A stretch of 40,605 nt of DNA, taken from positions 1 to 40,605 of the forward strand of contig CACXXT010000023.1 of the NCBI GenBank assembly GCA_902771725.1, given 5' to 3'. This document shows positions 8,583 to 16,491 of the stretch, piece after piece. The notes beneath the pieces are model-generated. The model was not told where the DNA came from, did not search any database, and saw nothing but the letters and a program-made list of their open reading frames with translations. The number at the start of each line of letters is the position of its first letter. Within the stretch, counting starts at the first letter, position 1. The position numbers and the translations under genes are program-made. This DNA is from an uncultured Bacteroidales bacterium. GTDB lineage: Bacteria > Bacteroidota > Bacteroidia > Bacteroidales > Bacteroidaceae.

Positions 8583-9365
8583 TCAATGTTTCATCTTCTG
8601 AATGCTCTGTGTCAGCACGTCGTACACAGCCAACAATTGAGGCTGGTCCAACAACATCGCCCGATGCATGCCAATGACATTTTCATCGCGACGAATGGCC
8701 GGTCCCGTCTGGGCCTGAGCGGGAGCCAACTCATGTAATTTCTGCACTGTTTCCTCTATGAGAGGCAACATCGCATCGAATGGCAAGTCTGCTGCATGCA
8801 GCACCTCGTCTGAGAGAGCGAAACAATGGTTGGCAAAGTTACAGGCAAAAACAGCCGCCAGATGCAGTCGGCGACGCTCTGCTGACGAAGTCTCGTGGAT
8901 ATTGGATAGAGGTGACAAACATCGGGCCAGACCAATCAACAGTTCAAGATCTGCAGCCTTGAAGGCTTCGATGAAGAAATGTACCCGAGAGAAATCCACA
9001 ATACGCTCTTTGGAGAAAGTCTGCAGGGGATAGAAGACCGCACCACGCTCATGACCAGACTCGGAAAAGAGGCCTAGTGGCAGCGAACCGGCCGTGTGAG
9101 CAAAGAGAGCCTGCTCACGACCAAAATGTAACTCCATGATAACCTCTTTCAGTACAGAGTCCTTCACGCTCAGCACATACAAATCAGCCTTTCGGGTAGC
9201 ATTTCCCACCCTACCCCAAGAAGCCTTGCAGTCCAGATATGCAGCCAAGGCCTCAGCCGAAGCCTGGGTTTTACTCCAAACTTCAATCAGATCGCATCCC
9301 GCGTTCTTCAAGGCTGGAGCCAGATTCGCAGCCAAACGGCCTGCACCTATGAATGCAATTTTCAT
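8583..9365 (-). CDS. Rossmann-fold DUF2520-type dehydrogenase-like protein
   Basis: The frame is open from 9392, but the ATG at 9365 puts MKIAFIGAGRLAANLAPAL at the N terminus, where this nucleotide-binding motif (GxGxxA) belongs, so I chose that start (260 residues). The N-terminal half is an NAD(P)-binding Rossmann domain resembling pyrroline-5-carboxylate reductase and F420-dependent reductases; the C-terminal half (about 125-260) is the helical DUF2520 domain containing ETSSAERRRLHLAAVFACNF. No substrate is established for this family. It follows the nitroreductase gene after 43 bp and precedes kdsC by 30 bp. Confidence 0.85.
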   Translation of the reverse strand: MKIAFIGAGRLAANLAPALKNAGCDLIEVWSKTQASAEALAAYLDCKASWGRVGNATRKADLYVLSVKDSVLKEVIMELHFGREQALFAHTAGSLPLGLFSESGHERGAVFYPLQTFSKERIVDFSRVHFFIEAFKAADLELLIGLARCLSPLSNIHETSSAERRRLHLAAVFACNFANHCFALSDEVLHAADLPFDAMLPLIEETVQKLHELAPAQAQTGPAIRRDENVIGMHRAMLLDQPQLLAVYDVLTQSIQKMKH

Positions 9366-9408
9366 TTTGGGTCTTAAACTTGCAACTATCAACTCTCAGT
9401 CCATTACC

Positions 9409-9936
9409 CTAAAATTTCCCAATATGGACTTTCTCCCAAAGCAAACGATCTTCGTTAAAAGGCTTGCGCTCCATGCCTTTGTGTCCAACTGCCACGATAC
9501 TGAGTACACGCAGTGGCTCTGGAATATCCAATAAGGCTCGCACAACGGAATCTGCAGGTGTGCCATCCTCCATATAGCGCTCGCGTACCTGAATCCAACA
9601 GGCACCAAGCCCGAGATCCTCTGCGGCATAGAGCAAGACGGTGGAGGCCACACTGGCATCCTCCACCCAGACATCACTCTCTTGCGAGTCGCCCAATACG
9701 ACTATTGCCAAAGGAGCACTTGCAAGGAAGTCGGCCCCCTGTGCCTTGCAATGCGAAAGGCGCTCAAGCATGGATTGGTCTTCAACGACGACGAAATGCC
9801 ATGCATGTTTGCCCTTGCTTGATGGCGACATCAATGCTGCACGCATCAGAGTCTCCACCTGTTCCGATGTTAGTGGCTCGTCTGTAAACTTGCGCATAGA
9901 ACGGCGAAGACGAACTAGTTCTGAGAAGTTTTCCAT
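9409..9936 (-). CDS. Nitroreductase-family FMN oxidoreductase
   Basis: A 175-residue single-domain nitroreductase. Proteins of this family bind FMN at a homodimer interface and use NAD(P)H to reduce nitro compounds, quinones or unsaturated bonds. Seen: the N-terminal FMN-phosphate motif LRRSMRKFTDEPL (about residues 9-22), SPSSKGKHAWHFVVV (38-52), and the LLYAAEDLGLGACWIQV segment (about 100-116). The true substrate cannot be read from the sequence. It is the first gene of the minus-strand run that ends at 700, and a -7 promoter box lies 57-64 bp upstream of its start. Confidence 0.9.
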   Translation of the reverse strand: MENFSELVRLRRSMRKFTDEPLTSEQVETLMRAALMSPSSKGKHAWHFVVVEDQSMLERLSHCKAQGADFLASAPLAIVVLGDSQESDVWVEDASVASTVLLYAAEDLGLGACWIQVRERYMEDGTPADSVVRALLDIPEPLRVLSIVAVGHKGMERKPFNEDRLLWEKVHIGKF

Positions 9937-9992
9937 ATCTCTATAAGTGTTTATCCTTGATTTTATGGGTCGATTATATGACTTTACGGCCG

Positions 9993-10000
9993 CAAAGTTA
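9993..10000 (-). promoter_or_regulatory. Bacteroidota -7 box upstream of the nitroreductase gene
   Basis: On the minus strand the sequence reads TAACTTTG, a full match to TAnnTTTG, giving a leader of about 50 nt before the ATG at 9936. No convincing TTG-type -33 box is found 19-21 bp upstream. The 159 bp between the phosphoesterase stop and the nitroreductase start show nothing else. Confidence 0.5.
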
Positions 10001-10095
10001 ATGAAATTCCATGAGACTCATGCATGAGCAAGCAAAATTCTTATGCTCAATCTGCAAAAAAGGGAGAAAATACTTGTGCATTCCTGACATGGGGA

Positions 10096-11250
10096 TTATT
10101 GACACAGCTCTGCAACAACGTATTCTGACTGTGTACCTATACGGAAACGAGCGCCCCAAATACCAAGCCCACTGGATACATAATAACGGGTATCACCTCG
10201 CTGATAGAAACCAAAGGCACATTCGTAGATGGCTTCTGTAATCCAATTACCTGGCCAAATTTGACCATGATGGGTGTGCCCTGCAAACTCAAAGTCTACG
10301 CCTGCGACCTCTGCTTCCTCAAGATTATAAGGCTGATGATCGAGTAATATGATGAACGACTCTGGTCGCACAGACGTCATAAGGTCGGCGAGCGTACGTC
10401 TATGGGTATTCATACGGTCGTCCCGTCCAATGATGGATAAGCCGCGGAACTCTACCACACTATCCCTCAACAGATTAATGCCAGACTCACGATAAAAAAG
10501 TTCTGCTGTCCGTCTGCCTGCAAAATACTCGTGGTTACCCAAACAAGCGTAGACAGGAGCTTTCAACCGTCGAAACTCTTCGGCCATGCGTTCCTCTATG
10601 AGCGGGCGATAATGGTGATCAATGATGTCCCCCGCTATGAGTATGACATCAGGATTTTCAGCATTTATAAGATCTATCCAACGAGCTAATTCGGCACGAC
10701 GATTGTGGTAGCCCAGATGCCAGTCTGAAGTGAGGACAATGCGCATAGGATTTAAAGATTTGCCTACCTTCAACGTTAAGGAAACGCGTTGCTTATGATT
10801 ATAATGTGCATATGCGCAACCGAAGAGTACGCAAAACACGATACAGACGAGCAAAGCGGTCACGCCATTGTCGTGAAACCACCTGGAGGGCACAATACGG
10901 CAAAGACGCAAAAAGTCGAATGCCACCCACATCATAAACAAATATAGCATGATGACGGCCCATGAATTACCAATGTTATAAACAGCTGAACCCAGGGTTA
11001 ATGGCAGTTTATCGCTTACTGGCATCAAAGCCAGAAAGAAAAAACCAAAAGCTATTATCATCATTGACATCATGGCAAGCTTGCCCCATAATGGAAAAGG
11101 TAATAGTTGCCAAGTACGCCAGCAGACATAAGTCTGAGCGGCACATGGAAGAAGAAGGATGAAGAAGAAGAGAGTTCGCACAGGAATGGAGGTTTGAAAT
11201 GGATAATTGAAATGAGCACCGAAGTTGGGATCGGTGCTCATTTCTAGCAT
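10096..11250 (-). CDS. Membrane-anchored metallophosphoesterase (YaeI-like)
   Basis: The frame is open from 11283, inside nqrF. I chose the ATG at 11250, just after the nqrF stop, where the GGAGG-containing end of nqrF could act as ribosome binding site; an ATG at 11241 is also possible. The N-terminal half holds about four hydrophobic helices. The C-terminal half is a calcineurin-like phosphoesterase with TSDWHLGY, GDIIDHH, LGNHEYF, and AGHTHHGQ: the full set of metal ligands. Relatives include the UDP-2,3-diacylglucosamine hydrolase-like and YaeI enzymes; the substrate is unknown. It sits directly behind nqrF and is probably expressed from the nqr promoter. Confidence 0.85.
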   Translation of the reverse strand: MLEMSTDPNFGAHFNYPFQTSIPVRTLFFFILLLPCAAQTYVCWRTWQLLPFPLWGKLAMMSMMIIAFGFFFLALMPVSDKLPLTLGSAVYNIGNSWAVIMLYLFMMWVAFDFLRLCRIVPSRWFHDNGVTALLVCIVFCVLFGCAYAHYNHKQRVSLTLKVGKSLNPMRIVLTSDWHLGYHNRRAELARWIDLINAENPDVILIAGDIIDHHYRPLIEERMAEEFRRLKAPVYACLGNHEYFAGRRTAELFYRESGINLLRDSVVEFRGLSIIGRDDRMNTHRRTLADLMTSVRPESFIILLDHQPYNLEEAEVAGVDFEFAGHTHHGQIWPGNWITEAIYECAFGFYQRGDTRYYVSSGLGIWGARFRIGTQSEYVVAELCQ

Positions 11251-11263
11251 ATTTACGGAGGGC

Positions 11264-12553
11264 TTATCCTCCAAAGTTGTCAAAGCGGATCATGTCGTCT
11301 TCAACACCAAGGCTATGCAACAGGTCGAGTACGGTCTTGGCCATCATTGGAGGACCACAGAGATAGTACTCGCAGTCTTCGGGTGCCTCGTGGGCCTTGA
11401 GGTAAGTGTCACCCATGACGGGTGCCACGAAGCCCGGAGTGTATTTGATACCGGCAGCATCGGCCTTCGGATCGGGACGATCGAGGGCGAGGTGGAAGTG
11501 GAAGTTGGGGAAATCCTTCTCCAGCTGCAGGAAGTCATCTAGGAAGGGGATTTCCTCCAAGGCGCGGGCACCGTAGAAGTAGTGCATGGGGCGCTTGCGG
11601 TCCTCGTCCTTCACGCCATGGCCCTTGAGCATGTGCATAATCTGCGCACGAAGGGGAGCCATACCAGCACCGCCTCCAACCCAAATCATCTCACGACCTG
11701 TGCCATACTGGGGACGGAACTCACCATAGGGGCCGCTCATGATGACCTTGTCACCGGGCTTAAGACTGAAGATGTAGCTGGAAGCGATACCTGGGTTGAC
11801 ATCCATGAAACCAGGGCCTTGATCCTTCGGTTTGAATGGAGGAGTGGCGATACGTACGTTGAGGGTGATGATGTCGCCCTCATCCGGGTAGTTGGCCATG
11901 GAGTATGCACGAATGGTAGCTTCTGGATTCTTACACTTGAGCGGGAAGAGTCCGAACTTCTCCCAAGCGGGCAAATAAGTATCGCCGATAAGTGATTTGT
12001 CGAAATCACGATCGTAGTCGATACAATCGAAAGCCGGGATGCGAATCTGAGCGTAAGAACCAGGTTCGAAGTCCATATGCTCTCCGGGAGGCAGAGCGAC
12101 TTTGTACTCCTTGATGAAAGTAGCAACGTTCTTATTGCCAATAACGGTGCACTCCCATTCCTTGACGCCGAGAACGCTATCGGGCACCTTGATGCCGAGG
12201 TCGCCCTTGACCTTGCACTGACATCCAAGGCGCCAGTGCTCCTTGATTTCCTTACGGGTGAAGTGGCCTTTCTCGGAATCGAGAATTTCACCGCCACCGT
12301 CCACAACCTGACACTTGCACTGACCGCAAGAACCCTTGCCACCGCAAGCGGAGGGAAGATAGACGCCCTCAGCAGCGAGGGTAGATAGAAGGCTTGCGCC
12401 CTGAGGGACGGACAGGGTGTCTTTGCCATTCATGGTGATGATGACATTACCACTCGGTGAGAGGTAAGCCTTTGCCACAAGCAGAATGATGACCAACGCG
12501 ATGATGATCACGAGGAAGACCACAATGCTTGTGAGAATTAGTGATGTATTCAT
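11264..12553 (-). CDS. nqrF: Na+-NQR subunit F (NADH dehydrogenase subunit)
   Basis: A 429-residue protein that takes electrons from NADH into the Na+-pumping NADH:quinone reductase. Seen in order: one N-terminal membrane helix (about 5-30); a 2Fe-2S ferredoxin domain with C70, C76 and C79 in SACGGKGSCGQCKCQ plus C111 in LGCQC, the spacing known for Vibrio NqrF; an FAD-binding domain with RAYSMANYPDEG; and an NAD-binding domain with WVGGGAGMAPLRAQI and the C-terminal YLCGPPMM. The protein ends DNFGG. It is the last gene of nqrABCDEF, 15 bp after nqrE. Confidence 0.97.
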   Translation of the reverse strand: MNTSLILTSIVVFLVIIIALVIILLVAKAYLSPSGNVIITMNGKDTLSVPQGASLLSTLAAEGVYLPSACGGKGSCGQCKCQVVDGGGEILDSEKGHFTRKEIKEHWRLGCQCKVKGDLGIKVPDSVLGVKEWECTVIGNKNVATFIKEYKVALPPGEHMDFEPGSYAQIRIPAFDCIDYDRDFDKSLIGDTYLPAWEKFGLFPLKCKNPEATIRAYSMANYPDEGDIITLNVRIATPPFKPKDQGPGFMDVNPGIASSYIFSLKPGDKVIMSGPYGEFRPQYGTGREMIWVGGGAGMAPLRAQIMHMLKGHGVKDEDRKRPMHYFYGARALEEIPFLDDFLQLEKDFPNFHFHLALDRPDPKADAAGIKYTPGFVAPVMGDTYLKAHEAPEDCEYYLCGPPMMAKTVLDLLHSLGVEDDMIRFDNFGG

Positions 12554-12568
12554 TGTTGTTCTGCTTGT

Positions 12569-13195
12569 TTAGAGATTTAATCCACTGAAACACATGAAGG
12601 CCATAGCCATCAAGCCGACGGTGATAAATGTGATGCCAAGGCCCTGTAGCGGACGAGGAACGTCTGTGTAGGCCATTTTCTCGCGAATGGCAGCCAGACA
12701 AGTGATAGCCAGCAACCAGCCAATACCAGAACCGAGAGCATAGGCAATGCTATCCCAGATACTCAGGATGGCCTGAGAGTTGGTATCGGGCATCGTAACG
12801 CGCTGCTGCATGAACAGCGAAGCACCCATAATGGCACAGTTCACGGCAATCAGCGGAAGGAAAATACCAAGGGCGGCATACAGCGACGGACTAAAACGCT
12901 CGACAATCATCTCCACAAGCTGTACAATAGCTGCGATGACAGCGATGAAGAGAATGAACGAGAGGAAACTCAGGTCCACGCCTTCTACCAGACAGTTTGG
13001 ACCGAGAACATATTGCTGCAGGAGGTAGTCCACAGGCACGGTAATGAGCAGCACAAAGGTAACTGCGACACCGAGGCCGAGGGCGGTCTTCACGGTCTTG
13101 GATACTGCCAAATAAGAACACATACCCAAAAAGAACGCGAAAATCATATTGTCCACAAAAATGGAGCGGACGAATAGGCTAATTAAATGTTCCAT
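12569..13195 (-). CDS. nqrE: Na+-NQR subunit E
   Basis: A 208-residue membrane subunit with about six helices. NqrE and NqrD are paralogues that pack as an inverted pair and together hold an intramembrane Fe centre bound by cysteines. The expected cysteines are present: C26 in [11 protein letters not shown] and one in [12 protein letters not shown]. Length is normal. The stop is 15 bp before nqrF; the spacer towards nqrD (110 bp) contains the octamer repeats described separately. Confidence 0.96.
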   Translation of the reverse strand: MEHLISLFVRSIFVDNMIFAFFLGMCSYLAVSKTVKTALGLGVAVTFVLLITVPVDYLLQQYVLGPNCLVEGVDLSFLSFILFIAVIAAIVQLVEMIVERFSPSLYAALGIFLPLIAVNCAIMGASLFMQQRVTMPDTNSQAILSIWDSIAYALGSGIGWLLAITCLAAIREKMAYTDVPRPLQGLGITFITVGLMAMAFMCFSGLNL

Positions 13196-13273
13196 AACGT
13201 TATTTTAGGATTTGACGATTTTGATTTATTGACAGAGTATCGCTTGATAGATATCTGAAACGCAAGTACTCAA

Positions 13274-13304
13274 ATCTTTAAATATAAAATCTTTAAATCT
13301 TTAA
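13274..13304 (-). repeat. Octamer tandem repeat in the nqrD-nqrE spacer
   Basis: On the plus strand: ATCTTTAA at 13274-13281, a variant ATATAAA, then ATCTTTAA at 13289-13296 and 13297-13304. The unit is the same as, or one base from, those in the nqrA-nqrB spacer and before dedA. A 13-bp sequence GATTTGACGATTT at 13209-13221 in the same spacer recurs exactly at 13941-13953 in the nqrC-nqrD spacer. Confidence 0.75.
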
Positions 13305-13305
13305 A

Positions 13306-13929
13306 TTACTGAAGTTCCTTATTATATGCCCTGTGTGCCCAGATAACGCAACCAACTATGATGAGAGACATAGCGGGCATGGTCATCATACCATTATTCA
13401 CGTAGCCGTGCTCATAGCACCAATCAGGGATAATCTGGAAGCCAAGGAGAGTGCCAGCACCGAGGAGCTCACGCACGAATCCTACAATGATAAGAATGAT
13501 GGCGTAGCCAATACCATTGCCGATACCGTCGAGAAACGAAGGCCAAGGCTTGTTCATCATGGCGAATGCCTCCAAACGACCCATCAGGATACAATTCGTA
13601 ATAATCAGACCAACATAGACGCTGAGCTGAACGCTGACGTCATAGGCGAAGGCCTTAAGCACCTGGGAGACAATGGTCACCAATGCAGCCACAACCACCA
13701 ACTGCACAATGATGCGAATGCGGTTGGGGATGGAGTTGCGGATGAGGGAAATAATCAGATTGGAAAAGGCGGTGATGATAGTCACACTAAGACCCATCAC
13801 AATGGCTGGTTCCAACTGAGCCGTGACGGCCAGTGCAGAACAGATACCGAGCACCTGCACCACAACAGGGTTATTAAGGTTCAGCGGTCCAACCAGTGCC
13901 TCTTGATTTGCTTTAGATAAAAGAGCCAT
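13306..13929 (-). CDS. nqrD: Na+-NQR subunit D
   Basis: A 207-residue membrane subunit. The frame is open back to 14013, but this would overlap nqrC and add 28 residues without family likeness; the ATG at 13929 gives MALLSKANQEALVGPLNLNN, the normal NqrD start. About six helices are visible. The Fe-centre cysteines are present: C30 in VLGICSALAV and one in LIITNCILMGRLEAFA. The FVRELLGAGTLLG loop is typical. It follows nqrC by 29 bp. Confidence 0.95.
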   Translation of the reverse strand: MALLSKANQEALVGPLNLNNPVVVQVLGICSALAVTAQLEPAIVMGLSVTIITAFSNLIISLIRNSIPNRIRIIVQLVVVAALVTIVSQVLKAFAYDVSVQLSVYVGLIITNCILMGRLEAFAMMNKPWPSFLDGIGNGIGYAIILIIVGFVRELLGAGTLLGFQIIPDWCYEHGYVNNGMMTMPAMSLIIVGCVIWAHRAYNKELQ

Positions 13930-13940
13930 ATCAATTATTC

Positions 13941-13953
13941 GATTTGACGATTT
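13941..13953. repeat. 13-bp direct repeat shared with the nqrD-nqrE spacer
   Basis: GATTTGACGATTT occurs here, between nqrC and nqrD, and again at 13209-13221 between nqrD and nqrE, in the same orientation and at similar short distances from the next start codon. Its function is unknown; it could arise by slippage of the same 8-bp-period sequences. Confidence 0.6.
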
Positions 13954-13958
13954 GCTAA

Positions 13959-15200
13959 TTACTTTTTCTGTCCGCAGCAAGCCTTGTCGCCATCGCAACC
14001 GGGCTTTCCACACGAACCACTCTTATCACACTGACCGCTCTTGCAGCAGTCGTTTCCGCTCTTGCACTTGTGGGCAACTTCGGTATCATCCTTGCAGCAA
14101 GGTTTCTGCTGGGGGCAGCAGTCGGCCTTCTCATCGCAGCAAGTTTCATGTTTCTGACAGCACTCGGGCAATTGGCCACAGCCTTCTGTTTGTTCACAGG
14201 CTGCCGTTTTCTCACAGCAAGTGCAGGGACACTCCTGACGGGAACAGCACTTGGCATCGCTAGCACAATTACAGGTTTCTTCTCCACAACTGCCATCTTT
14301 GCAGGCGCATTGTTTCTTCTGGGCACAAGTGCAATCTGGCTTATCGCAGCACTTCGGAGCAGAATGACTACAACCCTCATGGCGGCCACAACCACCTGCG
14401 GGCTTAGAACCACCAAGAGCTGTAACATACTGCTGGATACCAGTTAGCAACATTTCGCCAACACCCTTCGATGTCAGAGTAGCACCAGTGACACCATCTA
14501 CCTGATTCTCAGATTCGCTGCTGCCTTTTTTGACGACTGTCAGCGCAACCTGACCATCAGCCCCCATAACGGGACGGCCGATGAACTGGCTCTGGAACTT
14601 CTCCTCTTTGATGAGAGCACCAAGACCTGCGGTCTCGCTCTCATGGTCGAAATAAGCGCCAAGCACTTTCTGCAAGTCGGGGGTCACGGCTACATAGCCC
14701 CACAGACCTCCCCAAAGGCCACGGCCTTTCAGGGGAAGAACAAGAGCCTCGTCGCCTTCGGCTGTTTTTGCCTTGTAGACAGGGAACTTCGTGCCAATCT
14801 CCTTGGTCTCGACACCAAAGGCATCCTCGCCTTCAAGTATTTGACCGTCGGGAGTCAACACACAAGTCTCTTGGATTAATTCATTGTACTTGCCCTCGAC
14901 CTCGCTTTTGGCCAAGCCACGAACATTCAGTGAAGCAAGTATTTGGGATTTCTTGTCAATAGCCACATTGGCATCCTGTGCAGGCTTCAAAGCACTGCTG
15001 ACAAAAGCCAACAGGAAAGCTACGAGCACAACCATAACTGCTGCATAGCAGATAGTGTAAACATTACCATTCGTGTTAATGCCCTTTGATTTCACCTCCG
15101 TTATATGGGAAGCATCTGCGCCGCAGATAGGGCACTTGTCGGGCATAGATGCGGCTTCAAATGTCTGACCGCACTGACTGCATAAAAATTTCTTTGCCAT
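13959..15200 (-). CDS. nqrC: Na+-NQR subunit C with rubredoxin-like head and Cys-rich tail
   Basis: NqrC carries covalent FMN on the periplasmic side of the Na+-NQR complex. The core (about residues 39-265) is normal: one membrane helix (about 47-70) and the FMN domain with the flavinylation motif DGVTGATLTS (acceptor probably T241). The protein is 413 residues, well above my expectation of 210-260. Before the core is a rubredoxin-like knuckle with FLCSQCG and DKCPICGA (C7, C10, C23, C26). After the core is a 143-residue tail (271-413; DNA 13962-14390) with 35 Cys, 19 Lys and no Phe, Tyr, Trp, Ile or Met. Part of it repeats CC every 7 residues (CCQKHETCCDEKADCC). From the family topology the head would be cytoplasmic and the tail periplasmic. 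The frame is continuous and in place within the operon, so a simple frameshift is unlikely. Metal binding is inferred. Confidence 0.93.
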   Translation of the reverse strand: MAKKFLCSQCGQTFEAASMPDKCPICGADASHITEVKSKGINTNGNVYTICYAAVMVVLVAFLLAFVSSALKPAQDANVAIDKKSQILASLNVRGLAKSEVEGKYNELIQETCVLTPDGQILEGEDAFGVETKEIGTKFPVYKAKTAEGDEALVLPLKGRGLWGGLWGYVAVTPDLQKVLGAYFDHESETAGLGALIKEEKFQSQFIGRPVMGADGQVALTVVKKGSSESENQVDGVTGATLTSKGVGEMLLTGIQQYVTALGGSKPAGGCGRHEGCSHSAPKCCDKPDCTCAQKKQCACKDGSCGEETCNCASDAKCCSRQECPCTCCEKTAACEQTEGCGQLPECCQKHETCCDEKADCCPQQKPCCKDDTEVAHKCKSGNDCCKSGQCDKSGSCGKPGCDGDKACCGQKK

Positions 15201-15205
15201 ATCTG

Positions 15206-16375
15206 TTACTTTTTGATTGCGCGCTGAGCGCGTTTAGAAATATTGTGGCTGACGAAGCAGTAGTCAATAAGCGGAGCAAAGAGGTTCATCAGCAGGATGG
15301 CAAGCATCATTCCTTCGGGATAACCGGGGTTGAGGACACGCACTGTCACGGCCACGAAGCCAATGAGGAAACCATAAATCCACTTACCGCCTTCCGTACG
15401 GGCTGAGGTGACCGGATCTGTTGCCATGAACACGGCACCAAAACAGAAGCCACCAAGTACGATATGCTGGCAAGCATCCAGCGGAGAGAGGCCGAGGGCA
15501 TTGTACATCCAACCCGTCAGGCCACCGCCTACAAAGACGCTGAGCATGGTCTTCCAGCTGGCAACGCCCGTCCAAAGAAGCAGACAAGCTCCCAAAGCTA
15601 TAGCAATGACTGAAGTCTCGCCGATAGAGCCGGGAATCAGGCCAACGACTTGGTCACAAAAGCTCGATGAAAGAGCTGTGGCACCTGCTGCGATATCACC
15701 CAGAGGCGTGGCTGCCGAGAATGTATCGGGCACAGCATAACCGAGTCCACAAATGACATCCTGACTGACCCATACGGTATCGTCACCCGTCATACTGGAG
15801 GGATAAGAGAAAAAGAGGAACGCGCGCGTAATAAGAGCCACGTTGAAAATGTTCATGCCTGTACCGCCGAAAATTTCCTTAGCGAAGATGACGGAGAAAG
15901 CCACGGCGATAGCCAACATCCACAACGGGGTATTAACAGGCACTATCATCGGGATGATGATACCCGAGACGAGGAAACCTTCTTGAATTTCCTCATGCTT
16001 CCACTGAGCGACTGTAAACTCGATTCCCAAACCTACCACGTAGCTGACAATCAGTTTGGGTAGTACGGCCAGGAATCCGTAGAAGAACATGCCCCAGAAA
16101 GTGGCATTCTCCAATTGTCCGGCAGCGAGCGCGTTCTGGTAACCCACGTTGTACATACCGAAAAGCAACGCAGGCACAAGCGCAATGACCACAAGGGACA
16201 TGATACGCTTGCTGTCGATGGCATCGTGTACGTGCGTACCACAGCGCCCTGCTGTCGTGTTGGGCACGAAAGCAAACGTCTCGAAACCATCATAAAGCGA
16301 ACGGAAGGCGTGAAGTTTGCCACCCTCTTCGAAGTTCGGCTTTATCTTGTCGAAATATTTTCTTAAACTATTCAT
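15206..16375 (-). CDS. nqrB: Na+-NQR subunit B
   Basis: A 389-residue membrane subunit with about ten helices, holding riboflavin and a covalent FMN and lying in the Na+ path. The N-terminal NQR2-type segment MNSLRKYFDKIKPNFEEGGK and the following FVPNTTAGRCGTHVHD match the family. The probable flavinylation site is TFSAATPLG (about T223), where other NqrB proteins have SGAT; a second GAT at about 231-233 makes the assignment less certain. It lies 5 bp before nqrC and 116 bp after nqrA. Confidence 0.95.
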   Translation of the reverse strand: MNSLRKYFDKIKPNFEEGGKLHAFRSLYDGFETFAFVPNTTAGRCGTHVHDAIDSKRIMSLVVIALVPALLFGMYNVGYQNALAAGQLENATFWGMFFYGFLAVLPKLIVSYVVGLGIEFTVAQWKHEEIQEGFLVSGIIIPMIVPVNTPLWMLAIAVAFSVIFAKEIFGGTGMNIFNVALITRAFLFFSYPSSMTGDDTVWVSQDVICGLGYAVPDTFSAATPLGDIAAGATALSSSFCDQVVGLIPGSIGETSVIAIALGACLLLWTGVASWKTMLSVFVGGGLTGWMYNALGLSPLDACQHIVLGGFCFGAVFMATDPVTSARTEGGKWIYGFLIGFVAVTVRVLNPGYPEGMMLAILLMNLFAPLIDYCFVSHNISKRAQRAIKK

Positions 16376-16455
16376 AATCAGTTCTATGATTTAATGATTT
16401 CATATTTTAGGATTGGGCTGCGCAAGGCAATCTACATTTCTGTTGCTCTAGAGCA

Positions 16456-16487
16456 ATCCTTAAATCCTTAAATCTTTAAATCCTTAT
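16456..16487 (-). repeat. Octamer tandem repeat in the nqrA-nqrB spacer
   Basis: On the plus strand the units are ATCCTTAA, ATCCTTAA, ATCTTTAA and ATCCTTAT at 16456-16463, 16464-16471, 16472-16479 and 16480-16487. They begin right after the nqrA stop codon in the direction of transcription. The rest of the 116-bp spacer holds no recognisable site. Confidence 0.75.
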
Positions 16488-16491
16488 AACA

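Noticed and set aside
10011..10241. Plus-strand 76-codon ORF near the nitroreductase promoter
   Set aside because: It runs into the 3' end of the phosphoesterase gene on the other strand and has no domain or promoter.
13955..14428. A second minus-strand frame of 157 codons across the same tail
   Set aside because: It overlaps the in-frame NqrC tail in a different frame, with the low-complexity Val/Ala/Arg composition expected of a shadow frame.
14070..14447. Plus-strand ORF of 125 codons, strongly hydrophobic, opposite the NqrC Cys tail
   Set aside because: It is a by-product of antisense reading of Cys and Lys codons (TGC gives GCA, Ala). NqrC is continuous here and the plus strand has no promoter or start context.
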